Shown: piece after piece, positions 1-10,389 of the stretch
Layout of the letters: each line of letters starts with the position of its first letter
Position numbering within the stretch: the stretch's first letter is position 1
NCBI GenBank assembly: GCA_000469685.2
Contig: LS997564.1
Coordinates: 37,390,472 to 37,454,471, forward strand
DNA: 64,000 bases
Source of the DNA: Haemonchus contortus
Lineage: Eukaryota > Nematoda > Chromadorea > Rhabditida > Trichostrongylidae
Direction of reading: 5' to 3'
Notes under the pieces: generated by a model
What the model saw: the letters and a program-made list of their open reading frames with translations, nothing else
What the model was told of the DNA's origin: nothing
The model's database searches: none
Program-made: the position numbers and the translations under genes

Positions 1-151
1 CGCCTTTGAGGAATCCGTGGCGTGTGATAACTGATTGGCCACCAGAGTCGTTACGCCTTGAACCCTTCGATTCATGGATCAGGATATCACCATGTGTGGC
101 ATTGTATTCCAATAGGACTTCACCATCATGGGTTTTGAACACATGCATACC
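1..151 (-). CDS. Exon: non-EGF segment of the same protein, cut by the window edge
   Basis: CTATTTCAG acceptor before 151 and an open frame to base 1 in phase 0, reading GMHVFKTHDGEVLLEY at its start. No cysteines. It begins a domain that I do not recognise. Confidence 0.65.
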
Positions 152-3100
152 CTGAAATAGACGTTTTTCATGTGTTACACGACAGCAGACTGAATCGCAG
201 GCAAGATTTTTCGGCTGTGGGACTGCTGTGTGGGTAACACAATCACGTCAAGCTTTTGAGGAAACAGTCAATTGAAAACAGCTGAACCCCAGAGTTGATC
301 AATTCAAAGCCGAGTTGCCACAGCTTTCGCAGCCAAGGTTTGGGAGTGGTCTTGACCTCATGAAGTGCCACCTACGGGGTATAAAAATCAGCTGCTTGAC
401 CCTTTGATTGGGTTCTCATTGAATCGTCATCAGTTTAAGGTTAGGGGAATGGACCAAAAGTGTTCAGGCGGTTATAGAATGACTATCGTTTAAGCATTGA
501 CCTCGTGCTACCCAACAACCGTACGTGTTTTGGAGAACAGCAGGTCGGTTTATGACTTCAAAAATACATACGAAAGTTGAAAGCATGGGACGTCTTTGGA
601 GGGAAGGCTTTTGCCGCATAGGCTATGATATGGAATGAACCAAACCTGGCATTCAGGTTCCTCGCTTTCCGAAGAGCAACATAGATGTCCTCCCATTTTG
701 TTCACACACCATTCGCCGACTCCAGCGCACATGTTGTCCGATTCGCATTCGTTCACATCTGTGAGAATTCGTTTTAAGATTCAATTCTGATTTATCTCTG
801 GTAATGATATGAAATGAAGCGCCCGACAGTGTATGAAAGTTCACCCTACCTATACATCTTGTGTGTGGATCTCCAACGAATCCTTCCATACATTGGCAAG
901 TTTGATTGTAACATACCGCATGCAATCCACATCCACCCGCACAGAAGGCGCCTTTCTCTGAAAGATATTCTTCGATTCTTTGACGTTCTTTGACACCGGA
1001 ATAGGTCTCACCTTTGATACATCGATCATCGTCGACATCTTCATCACAACAGATGTAGCCGCCATTGATATTCACACAGCGATGACCAGTTTGATTTGCA
1101 CATGGGCTTTCCACTGTTGCACATTCATTTACATCTGAAAAATTCAATGGAATCAGTTTGCTTCGAACTAGGTGGGGAAGCTTCTAGGCAAGGTCTTAGG
1201 CGTCCGCTTACCATTACAGGTAATGCCATCGCCGACATATCCGGTCTGGCAAAGACACAACTTCAGTGATTTGATACAAAACGCGTGTCGATCACAGATA
1301 TCTTCCTGTTGACTGCAGTCAGTGATCGCTGGAAAAGTAGAGTAAATGTACTCTACAATCCATGAGTTATGAAAGTGGGCACAGCTTTTCAGACTCCGAT
1401 TAAAGGTTTTGGGAGATCATTCGGCATAAGCAAACCTACTACTTCTGAACCTTTGTTTTTATTGACCTTTTCCCAAAATTGACCATAATCATCCACCTTT
1501 CCACGTGGTGGATCATTATGTAACAGATTAAGACCGTGACAATCTAGCTTCCCCGTTGTCTAGATTTTGTTAATAGCGCTGGTTTCGAAAGGTTGCGCAT
1601 CGTGAGGTCATAGCTGATCTCTGATGTATCCACAAAGGGAGATATATTCAAAACAATATTCAAAGTACGTGAAGCTTCGTTTCCTTTTTGCAGCCAGTTT
1701 TGCGTAACGTACAGTCAAAGAAAAGCATTGTCTAGTTCTTAGTGTTCGCGCTTATTCGAACGTACAGCTCAATTGAGAAGGGAGTCTCAAAGAGAATGCG
1801 CAAGCGATTCTCATGCTTAAGCTCAGAATCTTTCACAAAAAGGAACATCGCTTCCACCATAACACTGGAAATAGGCCACAAGACCATATATCTCGCAGAC
1901 AGGCCCGTGTTGCAGCTTCATGGAACCCCCTTTTCTATCCCACCCTTTAGTTAGATAAGTTGCTGTATAAGCTACGTGGAAACATTTTTTTTTGCATGGA
2001 CTTTGGATAAATCTAGTCTCTCAACAGGTAGCTAGCATACTTACGTTCACAGTAATGTCCGTCTCCGGTTAGACCTGCATCGCAGCTGCATTGGAAATCT
2101 CCGGGAGTATTGATACATTGTGCTCGAGGATCACACACATTTTCAAGACGGCATTCATCTATGTCCACGCATTCGCCATCCAAAAATTCATAGCCTTGCG
2201 AGCAGCGGTCGACGCAGTTATAACCGCCGATCTGAACGAAAAGTGTACTGGACAGACTCATGATCATTACGAGCTCAGCTTCGAGGCGAAGTGACATTTC
2301 ATAAAGCACACCCCACCCCAAGTCGTCCAAATCTATCATTTTTCAAACCATTTTTTTTTTGAGAGCAGAAATACCCACTCAGTACAGTACTCATAGCTAT
2401 GCAGATCCCATCACATTGACATTCAAATCCATCCAAATTTCTGACAGGGAGTCATATACTTGGCTTATAAGGGAGGACATGTTTAATAGTATATATTCAC
2501 TCTAATTTTGTTTCATATGGGCGGAGGTGGTGTAGTGGCAAGTGGCGCACTATATCACACGCACGGTCAGGGGTTCGAATCCTGGATCGATGCCCGCCTA
2601 GGCCGACCAAACCCTCCATCCCCCGGGGTCGGTGAATTGGTACCAGACTCGTCTGGGAGGATAAAAAGCACTGACTTGTACATCGGCTGGCCACCGCAAG
2701 ACATTGTATAGGCCACATACGCACTCATTACGCCACTACGATTCTGAATGGAAGTCGAGTGCGGGGGCGCATCCCTCAGACGGGATCGATTAACGCCAAA
2801 AAACCTTATCCTTTTTATCCTTTAATTTTGTTTCATCTCCTCATGATCCTATTGAAAAAAAAAATGACCACGAATCTTATCTCATTTCTTCTACCCTGAA
2901 AGTTACCTAGCAGATCTCTGAACCTGGAATGATTTCGTATGTGGTACAGTTCCGATGGCTATCTCCGCGACAGCCGGCGTAAGGCCTTTGCTGTCACCGT
3001 GAAGTGTCAGCGATGAGTAATTAGCATGTCTAGCCACAACTTTTTGGGGTACCGATTCTGTGACCAGAATTGCTGTAGGAAGGGGCTTGGAGATATCAAA

Positions 3101-6100
3101 ATCTTTAGTTCAAATGCCTTGAAGACTTAAAAAGCTTTTTCTGTGTAGGAGTTTTCAGAAAGCAGTTTCACCACTTGCCATTGTTTTCTTGTAAGAAGGG
3201 CAGCAGAGCCAACTGTATGTATAATTCAAGAGAACGTTATTATTGGTGAGTTTTTTTCGTCTTGTCTCCTTTTTCGTGCCGAAATCTATTGGAAAATTGT
3301 CGATTTTTTTTGAAGCTCTTTTTTTCTTTTTTTTGATTTTTTTCTGACTTCTAGTGAATTCAGATGATATATCGGTAAGTTTTTTGCATGATTTTTTTGT
3401 GTTTCTTATTTTTTAGAAATCTGATTGATTCAGTCAAACTGACGAGTTTTCCACTAGTTCCAGTTCTGACTATTTCAAGAAAGTGGGTAATCGAAAATAT
3501 GGGGTAATCCAATCGCGTTTGTCGGACAGTTTCTCAAAACAACGAATTCGATTAGGCTGTGAAATTTGCCATGAACGACTGTTCCAAGATAATTCGATAT
3601 TGATGATCTGCGAATTCATTACCGTATTCTGGCACATTTGACTTTCTCCACCAATTGTGCAGATTCATCTCACATTCATTGATATCAGCGCATTTTTCCA
3701 GTGGTAGTCCCTTAAAAGAATGTTCCCAGTGCCGTAAAAAAGTGAGGTTCACTAAGATATTAGAACAAATTCAGGAAGGCTCGTTGGAGAACATTCACCT
3801 TTGGTGCGAAGCCTTCGGTACAATTACAGAAATAGGTTCCTGGTAGATTGACACATACGGAATTCTCTGGACAACTGTATTTGCTCATTGAACACTCATC
3901 AATATCTGGAAATAGTTTATTAGGATAGGAATATTCAAGCTGTTTTTCAAAAACTAATGACTAAAAACTGTCTGTCTGGTACTCAATGCTCGCGTTACTT
4001 TTTGAGCTGCCATATGCGCAGCTCAACAAGTAACTGGAGTTTTTCTTTAAGTTATACCTCTACCAAAAACGTTTTCTTTAAGTGTTGGTCTGTGACTGTA
4101 ATTCGAGTATCAGTCAGATGTACCATAGCAAATTGGACACCGTCCCATTCTACGCCTTTGTGTCCACGACAACAAGTCGTCCATTCCGACCAGGGGTAGA
4201 AGGTAACCTGCACTTGTAAACGCGGTATGTGAAGGCCATTTAACTCAGGCATTGCCATCGATGGCAACATTGCTAGACGAAACGTTCAATGGCATGGTAA
4301 AGGAACCGCCGGTTAAGGAAAAGGTCGGCCGCTTGATTGGAATCTAGTTGGGAACTTTGAAAGAGCAGTAATGGTCAGAAGTAAGCCAGTGCATAAATAT
4401 GTCGGAGGACATTTTGAATAGGACGATCCTTACATAGAACTAAAAACGACAGCATTCTATTTTTGCTGTCGTGCACTGATCAGCCGGGGTAAATCCCATG
4501 TGCTCAGTCGCCACAAATGCCTTGGAAACTCAGCGACTCGCTGTGAGTGCTGCGACCGTCTGTTCGAGCTCATACGCAATGGTACCTTAGCGTTCGGTGA
4601 TTGAAAGGCGAAGCATTCATGGTACCAGATGCAGGAATGGAATCCACACATACTTTGAGGCTTTTGAGGAATAGTGAAGACTTTCGACTGATATTCCCGG
4701 AGAAAGCATCAAACTTATTACAATCGAGCTTTACAGTGAAGTGATCTCAATTCAGGTCATATGAGGTCATTGTTGGAGCACCGCGATATCTGCTCTGCAA
4801 TTCAAGAATCGCTAACGTACCCAAAATAGTATGCCTCTCAGCGTTCTCGAGGTATCTCCCTTGGAATCTAAGCGTCGCTATTCAATCATGCGCCAGGTGT
4901 GAGTTATAATTTACCTCACTTCTGGATCCTAATTAGTACTCCACGCCATGGTGAACCTGGCGAACCTCAGTCAGAATACCTTTCTCCTTGACCTCTCTGA
5001 GATCATTTCGTAGGTTTCGTGGAAATTTTCCTCTCAATTCTCGCGAAATTCTTCACTGTCGGATCGCCGTCCAACGTCCTCATAACTACCATGATCTATG
5101 GTAGCTTTTCTCACCGCGTTCTCTTCATGTAACAGAATGTGGTTGAGGCTGCATTTTGTGCCTATTTGATTCATGAGCTAGCATAGAAACGAGTGATGTA
5201 TTCGCCTTCACCTCCCAGATAGTCGAAAACATTTACCCGTTTGCCATTCATTTTCAAGCTATGCCAATTTGCCTTCTGTTTCTTGTGCAGGTCGTTCAAT
5301 CGTCCAGTTGACCTTTACAATCCCTTACATATAGCGTAGATTCAAAAAAGCCCTGCTAGGTTGGCTACGGAACTTCTTTCTTTCTAAATAGATTTTACAA
5401 GGGAATGGCGAAGTGTACTCATCTACTGAGGTATGAGATCTTTGTAAGTTCACCGCCCGAGTGTCGCCGGGTGACGGTCACAATCCTTCTAATTTAGTGG
5501 TAGTTATTGGCGTCCACGGCCGTGCACGAGCCTTGTAAGGACTAAGGAATGTGACCTTACGCCTCATCACTTGTGATTAGTGCCATTGAAGCCGCAACAA
5601 TGCCCACTTGACGCTTCTTTTTGCGCACGGCCGCTTTGGCCAGTTAAGTGTGCGCTAAGGGCATCTGGGACCGCCCATTAGCACTTGGAAAATTTCGCGT
5701 GGAAATCGCGCATCTAATCGAAATCAAATCGAGAAGAATTACCTCACTAGAAGACTAATTTTTAAGAGAGTAATTCTAAAGCAGTTCTTTTCCTTAAGGT
5801 ATAATACAAGTGTGACTCACCTGCGCAATGATAGCCGTCACCATGAAATCCTGGAAAACATGCACATTCGTAAGATCCCAGGGTGTTTTGGCAATGGGCC
5901 AGCCAATGACACGGCTTATCCAGGCATTCGTTTTTGTCTGAACAAAGGCGATTGATAGTTCGAAGCTGTGAATGAGATTTCTGATGAGAATTGGAACTGA
6001 AATGCTAGACGAACCAGTTCAATTATGAGCATCAAAGTCTTACCGACAATTTCGCACATTGGCCCTGAGAATCCGGAATTACAGTAGCATTGCGGTTTTT

Positions 6101-8244
6101 GACCATCGTAGAGGCAAGCACCACGATCGCTGCACGTCGAGTTGCATTTCCTTTCTGAAAACTACGTACTACTGTGCGATACTTTCGCGATTCTTTCGAT
6201 TTCAAGGAAGGGTACCATTCCTTAGGGAAGCAAAAAATTTTTAGTCAAGAGTAGTGTGCGAGGCGTAACCAAGAGTGAATGACTAGTGTCGTAATATGAA
6301 TGTTGTGTCATAGGTCGATAGTGAGATGAGTAATGGTTGCGAATGGGAATTGGAAGTAACCAAGGTGGTGGGAAGTTAGGCTAATAAAAAAATTCGATCT
6401 AATAAGAACATTTTCGCTACAATAGGGCGCCTTCAGCGCAACTCAGCCGCTGGCAAGTATCTCTAACTGGTACTCACACATTGAGTCCTACCAGTTTCAT
6501 GGATCAGTAGACATCCGAACGGATGAATTAGGTTCAACTCAAATTAAGGAATCGAAAGGAATCTGCCGCGGCCAACGTCTTCACATATGTGCAGCTTTGC
6601 GTCTAAGACTTCTTTATTTTTGAGGATCGCTATGGGATCGCTGTGCTGAAGTAGCGACACGGACGGTACAAATAGCCAGGAATAGATCCAGCAAGCAAAC
6701 TTTTCGGATCCAACCCGAACCGGTAGCATGACATTGTTTACGACCTGCATAGGACATTGTTTACGATCTGCAAAGTGTTTATTGGACGGGTCTTCATGAC
6801 TTTAATGGGAGGAGGTCGCCAACGCTTCCCGAGAGCTTGTTGTAAATCTCGTCATAATCGTTTAGATTGCTTATGATCGACACTTATGACCACACTATAA
6901 GCGGCACTTTCGCATTCCGTTATGAGTTGCTATTACTTTAGGGAAAGTGTGATGAGTAATTAGCAGGGTGTTAGAAGACGCTCTTATGGAAGTAAGAAAA
7001 AAAATTTCTCATCCGCTCATTCAATCTACATCGATCTTTTGACTAACTCCGAAGAATTCATTCGCCAACTTCAATCTAAAACAGGTCGTTGTCGCTAGTT
7101 TTGAGAGATATGGGTTGTTACGCAATAGTGAATCAACCTGTACCACTCACTCTGCTGGCGTTTCGCGCGCCGTCGAGCTATGAACGCCACCTAGATTATA
7201 GAAAAAAAGTCTAGATTAATCTTCGAATGAGCCTTTCTACTTAGATTCCAACAAAATCAAAGGGGAACTGTTCTGCGCTCTTAACAATCACCTTCAGTAT
7301 GGTGCGTCATGCTCCTATTGCTGAGTTATGTAACCTCCTAGCACTGCACCACTTTGGAAATCGCAGCAGGATCACATCTGGACGTGAGATCTTCCACAGT
7401 GGTCCGGTTCTAATTAGGACGCTACTGGCTAATTGAATTGGTTTGAGATCACATAGGCGTTGGCAACTTCTATGTAATAGTTACTGTGGTGAACGCAGGC
7501 TACATGGATCCCCATTTTATATTGCGTAGAGAAACACTGGGACACCCTGAGATCGATTTCTTTTCTCGAGAAAACGAATTGCTAAGTTATTACATGGGCT
7601 AAGGTTGCCTTACCTGGCCCTAATCGAAGCCACTTGACCTGGTATACTTGTAAAAATACGAGAGAGGACGAGAAAGCAATTAGGTGTCCGAATTTCTTTC
7701 CAACCACTGAATTCCGCAGTCTCGTACGACCATCAGTGGTCTAGCCTATGCCCGCCGCAGAATTCTCACAATTATTGGTGAGTCTCGAGTCTACCAGCCG
7801 GTTACGGTCAACCACGCAGCCAATTACGATATCTGGGTCAGATATGCCATTCTACAAATACACGCATACACGATTGGCAGTCTCGGGCAAAACTCTTGAT
7901 TCAGGGTCATATGGCGCTGACAAATAGTGCATAGAATTGGATTTGAACGTGCACGGCTATAAGAGGTGTCCATGAAATTCATTATTGGTATAAGGCTGAA
8001 GTGCAATCTATGAATTCCAGAAGAAAGTTCGAAAATAATTGAAAATGAAATGAATGGATGGCGAACTTTTCCTGTCGACCGCAGACTGTATTCTAACACT
8101 ACTCATAAGGAGTTCCCTGAAGAATAAGGAGCCACCATAAACGGAACGTACCACAGTAAGGAAAACTTTCATCATGCATGGCCGGGTTTTGGTAGCAGTC
8201 GTTTTTGCCGTCACATAGTACGCTGATTTCGTGTAAGTGCAGAT
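1..8244 (-). CDS. MUA-3/MUP-4-like EGF-repeat transmembrane matrix receptor (5' part, runs off left edge)
   Basis: Minus-strand gene assembled from exons that I joined by splice signals and phase: 8244-8152, 6154-6044, 5937-5821, 3905-3799, 3710-about 3674, (possible exon near 2443-2390), 2231-2045, 1328-1212, 1134-850, 758-646 and 151-1. Most junctions are phase 1 and rebuild the EGF start D-x-N/D-E-C. The order is half an LDL-receptor class A module (LCDGKNDC), one plain EGF, then repeated calcium-binding EGF modules (DKNEC, DIDEC, DINEC, DIDEC, DVNEC, DVNEC). An N-terminal LDLa module followed by many EGFs suits the nematode MUA-3/MUP-4 proteins, which link body-wall epidermis to cuticle; this is family knowledge recalled, not searched. 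No vWFA, SEA or membrane segment lies in the window, so other EGF-rich matrix proteins (fibulin- or nidogen-like) remain possible. First LDLa half and signal peptide are not resolved. Confidence 0.72.
646..758 (-). CDS. Exon: calcium-binding EGF-like module with CC motif
   Basis: Acceptor CTCACAG before 758; reads DVNEC, then WCVNKMGGHLCC, matching the paired-Cys core of the preceding exon. The donor CAG|GTTTGG after 646 gives phase 0, which fits the next exon at 151. Confidence 0.75.
850..1134 (-). CDS. Exon: double EGF-like module with CC motif
   Basis: Acceptor TTTTTCAG before 1134 and donor G|GTAGGG after 850, phase 1 at both ends. It begins DVNEC, contains the unusual core GGYICCDED with paired cysteines, a charged spacer, then a second Cys-rich part (CAGGCGLHAVCYNQTCQC) ending EGFVGDPHTRC. 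Confidence 0.85.
1212..1328 (-). CDS. Exon: EGF-like module
   Basis: Acceptor TTTTCCAG before 1328, donor G|GTAAGC after 1212, phase 1 at both ends. Six cysteines; reads ITDCSQQEDIC at the start and CQTGYVGDGITC at the end. Confidence 0.8.
2045..2231 (-). CDS. Exon: linker plus calcium-binding EGF module
   Basis: Acceptor CGTTCAG before 2231 (phase 0) and donor C|GTAAGT after 2045 (phase 1). It carries a Cys-rich linker (YNCVDRC...GEC) followed by D-I-D-E-C, CINTPGDFQC and LTGDGHYC, a canonical calcium-binding EGF. Confidence 0.85.
2518..2812 (+). mobile_element. tRNA-derived SINE (family 1, best-preserved copy)
   Basis: An RNA polymerase III A box (TGGTGTAGTGGCAAGTGG, 2528-2545) and a perfect B box (GGTTCGAATCC, 2572-2582) are followed by a body found in four other places in this window (ACCAGACTCGTCTGGGAGG, then CATCGGCTGGCCACCGCAAG). 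It lies in an intron of the EGF gene, in the opposite orientation to it, and ends in a TCCTTTTTA-rich tail. Confidence 0.85.
3674..3710 (-). CDS. Short exon ending one EGF module and starting the next (3' end uncertain)
   Basis: Acceptor TTTTAAG before 3710; reads GLPLEKCADINE, in frame with the exon ending at 3799. A strong donor (GTGAGA) lies directly after 3674, but using it requires a next exon beginning with G that I could not find. The alternative is read-through to about 3624, which loses the EGF cysteines in this frame; they are visible in the next frame. Confidence 0.5.
3799..3905 (-). CDS. Exon: calcium-binding EGF module
   Basis: TTTCCAG acceptor before 3905. It reads DIDEC, then a C-V-N-L-P-G-T-Y-F-C core and CTEGFAPK; the donor AAG|GTGAAT after 3799 is in phase 0. 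It continues into 3710 (GLPLEKCADINEC) after a short intron of 88 nt. Confidence 0.8.
3994..4034. repeat. Short inverted repeat in an intron of the EGF gene
   Basis: 17-bp arms (3994-4010 and 4018-4034) with one mismatch around a 7-nt loop. No flanking duplication recognised. Confidence 0.6.
5821..5937 (-). CDS. Exon: calcium-binding EGF module
   Basis: TTGTTCAG acceptor, G|GTGAGT donor, phase 1 at both ends. It starts D-K-N-E-C once joined to the previous exon, has the Asn hydroxylation/calcium region CQNTLGSYEC and ends FHGDGYHC. Six cysteines in EGF spacing. Confidence 0.85.
6044..6154 (-). CDS. Exon: EGF-like module
   Basis: TTTTCAG acceptor before 6154, G|GTAAGA donor after 6044, phase 1 at both ends. 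It encodes a six-cysteine EGF module (KCNSTCSDRGAC near the start, CYCNSGFSGPMC near the end) without the calcium-binding D-x-N-E signature. Confidence 0.8.
8152..8244 (-). CDS. Exon: second half of an LDL-receptor class A module
   Basis: Acceptor CAACAG before 8244 and donor G|GTACGT after 8152. The exon reads LCDGKNDC followed by a Cys-ended tail (FPYC), carrying cysteines 4-6 and the acidic calcium-site residues of an LDLa repeat. It ends in phase 1 and joins 6154 to give Glu-Arg-Lys-Cys. Cysteines 1-3 must be in an upstream exon not identified. Confidence 0.65.
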
Positions 8245-8366
8245 CTGTTGATTCGGCACTGAAAAACCGGCGTAATTAATGAAAAGGAAACTGCCGTGTG
8301 GTGCTATTTTAACGTCTCACAAATTCTGTCTGTTGGATAGAGAACGCTGAAAAAAGGGTTAGGCAC

Positions 8367-8530
8367 CTGTGCTGACAAATGACGGTGGCCATGTCAAAAT
8401 TGACAACAAAGGTTGGCCTCATTTCGGGCATGGAGCTGTTGACGAAATTCTTGGATATGGTCTCGATGCCTGCGATAAGCAGACAAAAAGCCAGCGGGCC
8501 CAGCCAGCCCGTCTGACTCCGCGGGACCAT
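8367..8530 (-). CDS. Candidate signal-peptide exon
   Basis: An ATG at 8530-8528 opens a frame with a basic start and a hydrophobic core (WLGPLAFCLLIAG), then a polar stretch with an N-S-S sequon, reaching a donor-like CACAG|GTGCCT. It sits just upstream of the LDLa exon and could be the secretory leader of the EGF protein. However, its phase 2 end does not match the phase 1 start at 8244, so either another donor is used or this is a chance frame. Confidence 0.3.
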
Positions 8531-10335
8531 CGTAGCCCTCTCTGAAAGCAATTTATTGCGTACGAAGTTATCCGTATGAATTAAGCGAAATTACGAAGTA
8601 CATTGTGAACTTGTAGTAATGAATCAGTAGATCGATGAGCACGTCTAACGAATTGGATTAAATGACCTTTACCTGGCCGCCCGGTTCAAACTAGCACACT
8701 GATGACCCAGTTACGTTGTAAAGGTTATCAGCGGGGCTGAGGTAATGCGATGACATTGAAAACATTGCTGACGAACACTACCCGAAGAACTTCCCCAAGA
8801 ATTCGGTCGATCACGTTGTAGATTTAGAACAGGTGGAATTGGTTGTGTGGAGAAAAAGAGCTCCGAAGGTGGAGGTGCAAATGAGAAAGTATATAAATAT
8901 GAAAGCATTTGGTTTGGGAAAATCGGGCGTCCCACTTATCATAACCATTGAAATCTCGATGGCTGAAAAGTTCCCCAACTTTACTTCTTTAACGGAGCTG
9001 AGGACAATTTTATCGATATAGAAATTATATGGATACAGTAAGGTTATAGTACCTGTAAGTCCAAAGACAATCGACTGAAGGAAAGACTAAGTAGAAAAGA
9101 TGCATAACAGTAGAAGAGGCTATAGCTGGAACAAATAGTACGCGCGAGTTGGCTGCTACTCTATGACAATGCTCGAAGTCTAAACGTTGTGTAAAACACG
9201 GCACCGGGCTCGTTGGGAGACAGAATAGGAAAGCGAATGCGAACCCATCCCCGATTACTCATCGGAATTCTCGGCTAATCCATTTCATACTCGTAACGTC
9301 TCGTGCACTTTGTGTCCTGTTGATGTTATAGATGTTCGGAGGAATTTTTTGCACATTCCTCCACGTATCAGAATATCATTAAGAAGACTCGTAAGCCGCC
9401 CAATGAAAGGCACGTCTTGTCGTAGTCGTTGTGCTCGTCGTCGTCCCCGGACAAGTTCAAGGGCACGACGACGTTCTGCGTGGATGACCACGACATCCAC
9501 CCCTGCTGATTAGCATGCTCTTATTGTGCTGGGAAAGTACACTACCTGCGCTGCCATCAATGACAAGGATCATTTGTTCGTGAACGTTCCCGAGTGCGTT
9601 GAGTACGGCTGGGAACCTAGCTGTATGGGCCGAAGTGATCTCAAGGGTCTAAAGATGAAGCCGCAAGCGAAGACAGACGAAGTGAATAGCAGCATGAGGA
9701 AGCCATAAAGACGGCTGTTTTGAAAAAAGTGAACTTGCCGAGAGACCGGTTCCTCAGGACAAAGCTGAGGAAAAAATTGGATAAGAGCGTGTTAGTATAC
9801 TTGCTCTGTATAGGGGTTGTTGGAGCTGCAAAATCACAATTACGCACAATTGGTTCACTTTTGAGAGAGCAAATTTCTTTGAAAAACCTCCACGGAACAG
9901 CGTAAGAGTAGCCACTTCTAAAAGTAAGTCAAATAATGTTGAGGTATAAACGGAAGATATGCCGATTAATTGAATGAAAAACGTTCTGGTGCGTTACCGG
10001 TTTAGTTGAGCCCTTTAAGAATGTCTTGGAGGACGTCTACATTCTAACATCGACAGTCTACAGGCATCTTTTTTAATAACCTTTGTCCACTCGTTTTTAA
10101 CCGTGTTCGCGCTCAAAAAAACAGAACACTGTGGTTACGTTCCGGCTCATTGGCCCCTGATCACCAGCAGACGGGCTGAAAAACCTTCAAAAAAGAGACC
10201 TGAGAAGGTTAGATACTTCTAGAAGGTGAGCCCAGATGAGAATGTACCTTTTCTTGGAAGTTGGAAGATAGAGATAGATGGAAATCAGCTTATACAAAAC
10301 AGTTTTAAGAACCTTTCCAGAAGGCGAGAAAGAGG

Positions 10336-10389
10336 AGCTCTAAATTGTGTTGCCGAAACTGTTGGGGTACGGCAATACAATTTAGAGCT
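10336..10389. repeat. Fold-back inverted repeat
   Basis: 20-bp arms (10336-10355, 10370-10389) with one mismatch around a 14-nt loop. Weaker complementarity continues outward (GAAGGCGAGAA against TTCTTGCTGGGAAGG), suggesting a decayed fold-back element. Confidence 0.6.

Noticed and set aside
5440..5720. CG-richer segment in a long intron with GCACGGCCG-type motifs
   Set aside because: No pol III boxes, coding frame or inverted ends could be identified.
6475..6540. Possible EGF-gene exon reading HPFGCLLIHETGRTQC on the minus strand
   Set aside because: It has a GTGAGT donor, but the phase does not fit the next exon at 6154 and the LDLa exon at 8152 joins 6154 correctly without it.
9310..9708. 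Arg-rich frame and a following frame reading VECVEYGWEPSC-like sequence
   Set aside because: The Arg run comes from GTCGTCGTC triplets; the second part has no known match and no borders. Possible relic only.
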